A DNA stretch of 25,414 bases from Succinatimonas sp. UBA6849 (GTDB lineage Bacteria; Pseudomonadota; Gammaproteobacteria; Enterobacterales; Succinivibrionaceae). How positions within the stretch are numbered: position 1 is the stretch's first letter; each line of letters begins with the position of its first letter. Below are positions 1-6,130 of the stretch, piece after piece. Where the stretch lies: positions 1 through 25,414 of the forward strand of contig DKDL01000097.1 of NCBI GenBank assembly GCA_002449335.1, read 5' to 3'. A program made the position numbers and the translations under genes. The notes under the pieces were generated by a model. The model did no database searches, had not been told where the DNA came from, and worked only from the letters and a program-made list of their open reading frames with translations.

Positions 1-141
1 GCGTCTTGGGCGGGTTAATAAATATGGGCCTTTGCTTTTAGCAAAGTTAGCGATGATACCGGTCTTGTCTACATAGATACTGTTTGTTTCTATGAGTTTA
101 GAAAAACTAGCATAGTTAGGCAGTGTCTTTGTAAATTTCAT
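1..141 (-). CDS. AAA-ATPase-like / PD-(D/E)XK nuclease family protein (DUF1703 type), N-terminal fragment
   Basis: Only the first 47 codons lie in the window; the gene continues past the left edge. The fragment contains YVDKTGIIANF followed by LLTRPRR. This matches the family hallmark, YVDKT then a short gap then a [S/T]RPRRFGKS-type Walker A, so the P-loop itself would be the next residues outside the window. Family members usually pair an N-terminal AAA-ATPase-like domain with a C-terminal PD-(D/E)XK nuclease-like domain and are common in multiple copies in gut anaerobes; their function is not settled. The ATG at 141 has an AGGA ribosome site about 9 nt upstream. The family call is from recognition of the motif only. 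Confidence 0.75.
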   Translation of the reverse strand, partial: MKFTKTLPNYASFSKLIETNSIYVDKTGIIANFAKSKGPYLLTRPRR

Positions 142-521
142 ATCATCATCCTAAAAAGATCATTCTCGTTTTTAGTATAGCATTTTAACCAAATACAATT
201 ACTGATGATGTTAACAATAAGAGTTTAGTTCATGATAGAAGAAATATACCTCCTAAATCTTGCAAAACTGATGATTTGTCCTGTCTTACATCCACAAAAA
301 TTAAGTGATCAAATTAGCTTATATCATACCTTCACAAAAATATTTAATTTCTTCTAACAGTTATCAAATTATGGAACGATGATTTTTTATTCTGTAGTCA
401 TTCAAAAAGAACAGATACATTTTTCAGTGCGAAATTACAGGCAAAAAGCTATACATCATTAAAGATCTGAGAATCAAGTACAGGCAGATGTAAAAGCTTT
501 TCTGTAAAGGCGAGGTTGTCT
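142..521. other. Divergent intergenic region
   Basis: About 380 bp between two divergent genes. It is AT-rich and has no open frame of interest. Apart from the leftward extended -10 at 174-182, no convincing -35/-10 pair for the rightward AAA+ gene was found, although its promoter must lie here. Confidence 0.5.
174..182 (-). promoter_or_regulatory. Candidate extended -10 promoter for the leftward gene
   Basis: On the minus strand this reads TGCTATACT, an extended -10 (TGn plus TATACT), about 33 nt upstream of the ATG at 141. No good -35 box is seen at 17 nt, as expected for extended -10 promoters. Weak evidence, since such motifs are common in AT-rich DNA. Confidence 0.35.
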
Positions 522-2873
522 ATGGAATACTATATTAAGCAAGCAATCCTGAATACCAATTCTGAAAATCCATTTAAATCTACAAGTGCGTTTTTAATCA
601 AAGCTTTTTTGGATAACGTGTCAACTTGTAATGGCTATAGAGTAGGCACTGCAGATATAAAAGGATTTTTAGATGTCTTAGGTTGGTTATATTCGGACAA
701 GCATTATTGCTCTAAATTTACCCAAAATTATCTCACTACTATGCTCGAGAAAGTAAAATTCTCTCAAGCACAAGTAAAACTCATCAAGATTTACTTAAAT
801 ACAGCTAAAGAAGATCAATTTTCAGCAAGGGATTTTGAAAATCTGCTAGATGACGACGATCTTGGACCTTCAGACGATGATGATGACTCACCATTTAACA
901 GTAGAAGTCGTGATTATAAAAGCAAATTCAGATATGAACTGATGTTTAGCCTGTTTAAAACAGAAGCTGACAATTATTTAAAAAGCTATAAGGCAACAAA
1001 AGCCGATAGAGATTACCAAAAGAAAATAGCCAAGCTTGAAAGAATGTTTTCTTTAAACAAGGTAGAAACAAAAATTCTTGGGCTCATATTTCTTATCGAC
1101 AGTTATAGTTGTTGCAAACTGCTATTTGATGAGCAATTAGATTTAAATAAAAGTTACGATATCTTAGCTGCAATCTACAAAACTTCAATTTCTAATGTAA
1201 AAGATAGCTTAGATAAACTTGAGAGCTATGGCCTCGTATGCGCTTGCAGAGATTACCATTTAAGCTCTTTTGCAAATAAGATCTTAAGTTCTGATAACAA
1301 AAACGTAATTGATGATGCTTTCAAATTCAACAGTTCTGATACAGACTTGAGGTCAGATGAAATTGAAAAAGATAAAAACAAACTTACACTTTTAAGAAAA
1401 CTACTAGTTTCTAAAGAGATTAGCCCTGTTAATATCCTTTTATACGGTGATCCTGGAACTGGTAAATCAAGTATCGTAGGAGCTTTAGCAAAAGAGCTAA
1501 AACTCGATGTATACAGTGTAAACAGTGATATTGATGATAACGAACAAGACAGACGTTCTAAGCTTTTAGCTTGCCAAAAGATCACTGAGAATAAAGATAA
1601 CAGTTTGATTGTCATTGATGAAGCAGAACGTCTTTTAAATACTAGCTATGAGATTAGAAATAGTAAGGATAAGGCTTGGCTTAATGCTTTTTTAGAGCAG
1701 AAACAGTCAGCTCCAAAGATTTGGATCACCAATGATGTAAGCGAAATTGACAGTGCTGTTAAGCGTAGATTCAATTTGAGCATCAAATTCTCAATTAATG
1801 ATCTTCAAAAGAGAATTAACATTTGGAAGAACATTGCTCAAAAGTACCCTAAGGCTAAGTTAACCTCTAGAGTCATTTCTGTGTTTAATAAAAAGTATGT
1901 AACTTCACCTGCTGTGATAGAGCAATCACTGAAAGCTGCATGTGCTTTATTTGAAAGTCCAAAAGACATCAAAAAGATGCTTGAATGTCAGTTACAGGCA
2001 AATATTACTTTGAGCAAGCAAGATAGAGGTGGCGGATTTTTATTTGGGCCTCTAGCTGGTGGAGAAGAAGCTGACAATAATAAAGACGTAAAGAAAAAAA
2101 CTGACTTAAAGAGATTTTCTGAGTTCAACAAAGAAGCTGTGTGCTTTAAACAGGATATTGATGTTTTCTTAAATGGCTGTAAAAAACTCTCTTCAATTAT
2201 AAAAAGAGGTAAGTCTACAAACGGCATGGGCACTATGCTCTTCTATGGTCCTGCTGGCACTGGAAAAACAGAGCTTTCAAGATTCATTGGACATGAAGTT
2301 AACATGAAAGTTAAGGTCGTAAGAGCAAGTGATATTCTTGATATGTACGTAGGTCAATCAGAAAAGAAAATTGCTAATCTCTTCTACGAACTTGATATCA
2401 AAAATGAGATCTTGGTAATTGATGAGATTGATGGACTTATTTTTGACAGAAGCTATGCAAAAGCTCAGTGGCAGATAAGTCAGGTAAATGAGTTCTTAAC
2501 TCATTTAGAAGAGTGTAAAGGATTTGTGATCTGCACTACTAACTACATCGACAAATTAGATAGAGCAGTCCTAAGACGCTTTTCAACTAAGATTGAATTT
2601 ACCTATGCTAATGAGAAGCAAAAGCTTGCTTTATTTGAAACTGAGCTTTTGCCTTTAGCTCACGATAAATTCACTGATGAGGACAAGCTTCGCCTGTCAA
2701 AGATTAAGAACCTAACACCAGGCGACTTTCATGTGATAAAGGCAATGCATACAGGCATTTTTGCAAATGAAGACTCACTTTGTAATTCAGTCTTTTTGTC
2801 TGAATTAGAAAATGAAGCCAAGCTTAAGAACATTGAAGAGTATCAAGGTAAAAAGATTGGCTTTTTAGGATAG
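522..2873 (+). CDS. Large protein with two AAA+ ATPase modules
   Basis: 783 residues from the ATG at 522; GAGG lies 6 nt upstream, which favours this ATG over an in-frame TTG at 516. The first ~280 residues match nothing I recognise. They include an Asp-rich stretch (about residues 110-122) and a winged-helix-like segment (about 212-240). AAA+ module 1: Walker A GDPGTGKSS (~309), Walker B LIVIDEAE (~362), sensor-1 ITN (~403) and RRF (~416). Module 2: Walker A GPAGTGKTE (~576), an aromatic pore-loop-like MYVGQSEKK (~608), Walker B ILVIDEIDG (~630), CTTN sensor 1 (~672) and LRRF (~684). Both modules therefore look ATP-competent, but only module 2 has the Cdc48/Vps4-like substrate loop, which suggests a threading or remodelling role. 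A poly-Gly patch sits between the modules (~503). The partner and substrate are unknown. The gene stands alone and is convergent with the WYL regulator. Confidence 0.85.
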   Translation: MEYYIKQAILNTNSENPFKSTSAFLIKAFLDNVSTCNGYRVGTADIKGFLDVLGWLYSDKHYCSKFTQNYLTTMLEKVKFSQAQVKLIKIYLNTAKEDQFSARDFENLLDDDDLGPSDDDDDSPFNSRSRDYKSKFRYELMFSLFKTEADNYLKSYKATKADRDYQKKIAKLERMFSLNKVETKILGLIFLIDSYSCCKLLFDEQLDLNKSYDILAAIYKTSISNVKDSLDKLESYGLVCACRDYHLSSFANKILSSDNKNVIDDAFKFNSSDTDLRSDEIEKDKNKLTLLRKLLVSKEISPVNILLYGDPGTGKSSIVGALAKELKLDVYSVNSDIDDNEQDRRSKLLACQKITENKDNSLIVIDEAERLLNTSYEIRNSKDKAWLNAFLEQKQSAPKIWITNDVSEIDSAVKRRFNLSIKFSINDLQKRINIWKNIAQKYPKAKLTSRVISVFNKKYVTSPAVIEQSLKAACALFESPKDIKKMLECQLQANITLSKQDRGGGFLFGPLAGGEEADNNKDVKKKTDLKRFSEFNKEAVCFKQDIDVFLNGCKKLSSIIKRGKSTNGMGTMLFYGPAGTGKTELSRFIGHEVNMKVKVVRASDILDMYVGQSEKKIANLFYELDIKNEILVIDEIDGLIFDRSYAKAQWQISQVNEFLTHLEECKGFVICTTNYIDKLDRAVLRRFSTKIEFTYANEKQKLALFETELLPLAHDKFTDEDKLRLSKIKNLTPGDFHVIKAMHTGIFANEDSLCNSVFLSELENEAKLKNIEEYQGKKIGFLG

Positions 2874-2885
2874 TGTCTTTGAAAA

Positions 2886-2929
2886 TTCAGTACAGAAGAC
2901 TGTTAACTTTAAAGAGTACCTGTACTGAA
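2886..2929. repeat. 10-bp inverted repeat just after the AAA+ gene
   Basis: TTCAGTACAG (2886-2895) and CTGTACTGAA (2920-2929) are perfect complements around a 24-nt loop, starting 13 bp after the stop codon. It could form a 3'-end hairpin in the AAA+ mRNA, but no T-run follows, so it is not a classical intrinsic terminator. The right arm overlaps the first unit of the tandem repeat array. Confidence 0.6.
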
Positions 2930-3064
2930 GTTAAACCTCACTACTAGAACGAAGTTGAGTGCTAAAGTAGACCGAGGTTTGGTGCGCAGGGAGACCGAAG
3001 TTAAACCGCGCTGCTAGACTCAAGTTAAAACGCGGAAGTAGACCGAAGTTAGGCGCGCGATCCG
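2924..3064. repeat. Six imperfect tandem repeats of 23-24 bp
   Basis: Units start at 2924, 2948, 2971, 2994, 3018 and 3042. The consensus is roughly ACCGAAGTTAAAC, a GC-rich core such as CGCGCTG, then a terminal TAG or GAG. A seventh, more decayed unit may begin at 3065. The array is clearly more GC-rich than its surroundings and sits between two convergent genes. Units abut with no spacers, so it is not a CRISPR array. It may be a local copy of a dispersed repeat family. Confidence 0.75.
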
Positions 3065-3100
3065 TGCTGAATTTAGGATGGCGTCTTTTGTAGTCTCTGC

Positions 3101-4114
3101 TTATGCTTTAGCATACTCTTTTTGCATATTCTCAATTTCTTTTGCTATCTCAGCTTTTAATGAGGAAGGTTCTAGTAAAACTGCATTTTGACCAAAGCCT
3201 AAGACAAAGGAGATCACTTCATATTTATTGCCAGAGGTAAACTCAAGGAGTAAAGATCCATCATCATTTAAGGTGATCTTTTGATCATCACTCCACTTTC
3301 TGTCATAAACATAAGTAGCAACTTTCTTTTTAAAGAGGATCTTCACCTTTACGGGATCTGATTTTATAAAACCAAAAGTTTCATTGCTAAAATCAATCTC
3401 AGGTAACTTTTCAGAGCTACGGTTATTTAAAACCTCAACCTTTTGCATTCTATGAACTAAAAAGAACATAGGATTGTCGATGGTTTTCTCTACTTTACCG
3501 ACTCTTGTTACACACCAGGCTCCAATATAGAGAGTTTCTCTAAAAGCAATCAGCTTCATAGGTGCGATGGTGTATCTTTTGCACTCCCCATTTACGGTTT
3601 GCTGATACAGAATTTCACAGCATTTTCTTGAAGCGATGCTTTTTTCAAGATCATTCAATTCAATGTCGCAGACATCATAATTGATCTTGCCCTTAGTAAA
3701 GCTGTAGCCATAGTGAACATCATTAAATGAAGGAAGATCTTCAGTTGGCAGATTTGCCTGAGCTTGCAGAGTTGAAGCTTCGATTTGATCTCGTGTTTTG
3801 TATGAGAGAAGATGCCACATCAGATCACTGCATAAGATCATCTTGCGCAGACCATCAGGATTGATGCTTACATGCAAACCTTTAGATGGCTTTTTTAAAC
3901 TGTAGTAGTTTTCTTTGCCCTTTCTTTTGACAACAACGCTACCGTAGTAACTCTTCTCTAACTTATTAACTAAACGTCCGATGGTCTGTTTAGAGCACAT
4001 AAGCTCTTCTTTTAGCTCAGTTAACGAGTATTCTTTACCAGTAAACAGTAACAAAGAATACAGCTTTAGAAGTTTCTCATCGGGACTTGCGTCTTGATCT
4101 AACTTAGCAGGCAT
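3101..4114 (-). CDS. WYL-domain transcriptional regulator
   Basis: 337 residues. An N-terminal winged helix-turn-helix (about 16-72) includes CSKQTIGRLVNKLE as the recognition region. A WYL domain follows (about 160-232) with APMKLIAFRETLYIGAW at its core and an Arg in HRMQKV, then a WCX-like C-terminal domain (about 240-335). WYL proteins are DNA-binding regulators whose WYL/WCX parts sense ligands such as nucleic acid or nucleotides; the ligand here is unknown. The start is well supported by AAGGAG 5 nt before the ATG. It lies 9 bp downstream of rimI and is probably the last gene of the holD-rimI operon. WYL regulators often control DNA-damage or phage-defence genes, but no such target is visible nearby. 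Confidence 0.85.
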   Translation of the reverse strand: MPAKLDQDASPDEKLLKLYSLLLFTGKEYSLTELKEELMCSKQTIGRLVNKLEKSYYGSVVVKRKGKENYYSLKKPSKGLHVSINPDGLRKMILCSDLMWHLLSYKTRDQIEASTLQAQANLPTEDLPSFNDVHYGYSFTKGKINYDVCDIELNDLEKSIASRKCCEILYQQTVNGECKRYTIAPMKLIAFRETLYIGAWCVTRVGKVEKTIDNPMFFLVHRMQKVEVLNNRSSEKLPEIDFSNETFGFIKSDPVKVKILFKKKVATYVYDRKWSDDQKITLNDDGSLLLEFTSGNKYEVISFVLGFGQNAVLLEPSSLKAEIAKEIENMQKEYAKA

Positions 4115-4123
4115 GTTGTCTCC

Positions 4124-4624
4124 TTAAATAGAGATTTTCTCAAGATGAGCTTTGATGTCGGATAGATGCATGGTATAAGCGTCTTCGCCCTTTTCATCAC
4201 CAATTGGATTATAGTATTCCTTGCGTAATCCAACTTCTACAAAGCCATACTTTTTGTATAAATTCTGAGCCACGATATTACTTACTCTTACTTCCAAAAA
4301 GCATTCTAGATCTTCAATTTCTAAAGCTTTTTCCAAGGTTCTATGTAAGAGTAAAGAGCCTAACTTTTTCCCCTGATAATCAGGATCAACACCGATGGTT
4401 AAGAGATCGGTAGAAAACTTGGTGTTATAGATAACAGAAAAGCCAATGAGCTTTTCTACATCAAACAGCCCTAAGATGATGTAACTGTCATCAAAACACT
4501 CGATTAAAGACTGAGCATTCCAAGCATTTTTTTGAGTTCTAAGCTCAATCTGTTCTAATTGAGGTACAAAAGACAGATCATCTCGTGTAAGAACTCTAAC
4601 TGAATATCTTTGAGGCAAGGTCAT
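4124..4624 (-). CDS. rimI: Ribosomal protein S18-alanine N-acetyltransferase RimI
   Basis: 166-residue GNAT-fold enzyme that acetylates the N-terminal alanine of ribosomal protein S18 using acetyl-CoA. Visible features are the acetyl-CoA loop YQGKKLG after TIGVDPD, the strand and helix CFLEVRVSNIVAQNLYKKYGF containing the conserved Glu and Tyr region, and a C-terminal GEDAYTMHL resembling the G-x-E-D-A-x-x-M ending of E. coli RimI. It is slightly longer than E. coli RimI (148 residues). Its ATG overlaps the stop codon of the upstream psi gene (ATGA at 4621-4624), so the two are translationally coupled; a GGAG lies 10 nt upstream. The order holD-rimI is the same as in E. coli, and this supports both calls. 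Confidence 0.92.
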   Translation of the reverse strand: MTLPQRYSVRVLTRDDLSFVPQLEQIELRTQKNAWNAQSLIECFDDSYIILGLFDVEKLIGFSVIYNTKFSTDLLTIGVDPDYQGKKLGSLLLHRTLEKALEIEDLECFLEVRVSNIVAQNLYKKYGFVEVGLRKEYYNPIGDEKGEDAYTMHLSDIKAHLEKISI

Positions 4625-5451
4625 TTGAGTCTATCTCCAAATTCAGTTAGCAAGTCATTCCAAATTGCTCTTTTACCTGCCTGTAATACATAGACAGTAC
4701 CCTGACGCACAAGATCTGTTTTATCTAATAACAGGATGTCACTTGGAAGATAGTTTACTGAATCGTCATATGGCTTGATATCAAAACCTTTGCTCTTTAG
4801 AAAATCAACTAAGCTCTGTAAGAATGGAACATCTGAGTTTAGATTGACGAAAAGATCAGCTCTCTTTGCTCTTAGTTTATAAGGCAAAGTCTTCCAGCGA
4901 GGGAATGATTCTTTTACATTCTCAAGAATAGTCTTATCAACTGCTTTACCATCGACTACAGGTGTAGTGCCATTTGGTGATGGAGCAACAGTTGCTGGGG
5001 TTGCTTCTTGAGAAGGTGATTGTATTGGTGTAGCTGGTGTTGGTGTAACTGGTGTTGATGTAGCATTTTGAGCTGTAACAGTTGAAACTGTAGCTAAGCT
5101 TGCTGTTTCTTGTGAAGTCTTAGCACTACTATCAGGTATAGGAGCAACTGTTTCTGTAACTGGAGCTACAGGTGATACTGCATTATTATCTGAACCAACA
5201 TTTATGGATACTGGAGCACCTACTTTAGCAATGGATGGTTCAATATTATGAGTTAATGAGGAATCAACTGAAATTGCTGCAACCTGATTTAAAGGTACAT
5301 CAACTGTATTAGCAACAGCTTGAGTTAATTGAGAACTAGGAACACTCGCTACAGGCTTGTTATTAACTGGATCACCATTGTCCTTAGGAGCAAAAGGCAA
5401 TTTAACGCCTTTACGCAGTGTCCAAGTTACCTGATTAGGATTAAAGATCAT
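4621..5451 (-). CDS. holD: DNA polymerase III psi subunit (HolD) with a long internal linker
   Basis: 276 residues from the ATG at 5451, which has GGA 9 nt upstream. An ATG at 5481 and a TTG at 5484 are in frame but lack a ribosome site. Psi joins chi, and through it SSB, to the clamp loader at the replication fork. The N-terminal VTWTLRKG (8-15) resembles the E. coli psi peptide TQWSLRRPG that docks into the clamp-loader collar through its Trp. The C-terminal ~100 residues look like the psi fold: LQSLVDFLKSKGFDI, SVNYLP, then QAGKRAIWNDLL, which parallels the E. coli PTARAALWQQI ending. Between them, about residues 22-175, is a Val/Pro/Thr/Ala/Ser-rich sequence with almost no aromatic or charged residues. 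This makes the protein twice the usual ~137 residues. The neighbour rimI, overlapping by 4 bp, is strong context. It is likely to be annotated hypothetical elsewhere. Confidence 0.78.
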   Translation of the reverse strand: MIFNPNQVTWTLRKGVKLPFAPKDNGDPVNNKPVASVPSSQLTQAVANTVDVPLNQVAAISVDSSLTHNIEPSIAKVGAPVSINVGSDNNAVSPVAPVTETVAPIPDSSAKTSQETASLATVSTVTAQNATSTPVTPTPATPIQSPSQEATPATVAPSPNGTTPVVDGKAVDKTILENVKESFPRWKTLPYKLRAKRADLFVNLNSDVPFLQSLVDFLKSKGFDIKPYDDSVNYLPSDILLLDKTDLVRQGTVYVLQAGKRAIWNDLLTEFGDRLK

Positions 5452-5563
5452 AATATGAATTCCAATATTGCAAAGGTGCATCAATTACAGATGCTAGCTT
5501 CTAGCTTATTGGTATTTTACTGATAAACGTGTGCTAAATGAACAATACTAGTAAGGAAATTTG

Positions 5564-5605
5564 AGATCCTAATTTGAGTAGATTTGAAAATTCAATTTAG
5601 GATCT
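5564..5605. repeat. 16-bp inverted repeat with 10-nt loop upstream of holD
   Basis: AGATCCTAATTTGAGT (5564-5579) pairs with ATTCAATTTAGGATCT (5590-5605) with two mismatches. It lies about 110 bp upstream of holD, between holD and the vgrG cassette. It could be part of a terminator system for the cassette or a regulator site for holD; no T-run follows on either strand. Confidence 0.55.
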
Positions 5606-5611
5606 AGCTGT

Positions 5612-5690
5612 AAAAAAGATAAATTAGCCACTGCATAGCATTTGTAGATAGCATAGCTATTTGAGAACAACGCTATTGTGGCTAAATTAG
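5612..5690 (-). terminator. Candidate transcription terminator of the vgrG cassette
   Basis: Immediately after the stop of the 5692-6102 gene, the minus strand can pair AATTTAGCCAC (from 5687) with GTGGCTAATTT (to 5621) around a long loop that contains its own small hairpin. The right arm is followed by ATCTTTTTTAC. The stem plus T-run suits rho-independent termination, although the loop is longer than usual. Confidence 0.45.
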
Positions 5691-5691
5691 A

Positions 5692-6102
5692 CTAATTCAT
5701 CTTCATGCCTTTTGTCTGAATATCACAAGCACCAGCTTTAGTCTTCATAGCTTGAGCACCAGATTCAGCGGCTGTAGCTTCTGTGGTAGAAGCTTTTGCA
5801 TTAGTTTCAGTAGCATCAACTTTACCCTTTTGAGCAGCAACCTCATCTTGAGATAAAGAAGCTTCAGTTTTTGATCCTTCGTGCTTACTCTCCTGAAGAT
5901 TAGTCTCCTCATTAGTAGGACTCATCTTTTTATCACCAGTTACATCACTACTGTGGATGTTAGAGGTGGTTGCAACAGACATTGCCATTAAGGCTGCGTT
6001 AGCTCCTTTTATTACAACCGTTGATGCAGCTAATTGACCTAATAAAGAGGCTGCTTCTGTAGCATACTTTTTTACATCTTCATTAACTTTAATTTCTGAC
6101 AT
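5692..6102 (-). CDS. Small Ala/Thr-rich protein of the vgrG cassette, function unknown
   Basis: 136 residues, unrecognised. After a short charged start there is a hydrophobic, small-residue stretch (about 14-46, LLGQLAASTVVIKGANAALM) that could be an amphipathic or membrane-active helix. A polar Ser/Glu/Lys region follows (50-90), then heptad-spaced Ala/Thr/Lys repeats (about 94-136) ending DIQTKGMKMN. The last part resembles the repetitive tails seen on spike and fibre proteins and may be a coiled coil or extended trimer. It has one Cys and no signal peptide. A clear AGAGGA site precedes the ATG. The gene begins 28 bp after vgrG and is the last of the operon, the position where an effector, spike accessory or immunity gene would be expected. 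Sequence alone does not decide between these. Confidence 0.75.
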   Translation of the reverse strand: MSEIKVNEDVKKYATEAASLLGQLAASTVVIKGANAALMAMSVATTSNIHSSDVTGDKKMSPTNEETNLQESKHEGSKTEASLSQDEVAAQKGKVDATETNAKASTTEATAAESGAQAMKTKAGACDIQTKGMKMN

Positions 6103-6130
6103 AGCAACATTTCCTCTTAAACTGTCTCAT

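Noticed and set aside
516..521. TTG start for the AAA+ gene
   Set aside because: The ATG at 522 has GAGG at a proper 6-nt spacing and is the more usual codon.
1253..2233. Minus-strand frames of 120 and 81 codons inside the AAA+ gene
   Set aside because: Shadows of a well-supported gene with no ribosome sites or domains.
2924..3064. CRISPR array
   Set aside because: Units abut directly, vary from copy to copy and have no unique spacers; no cas genes nearby.
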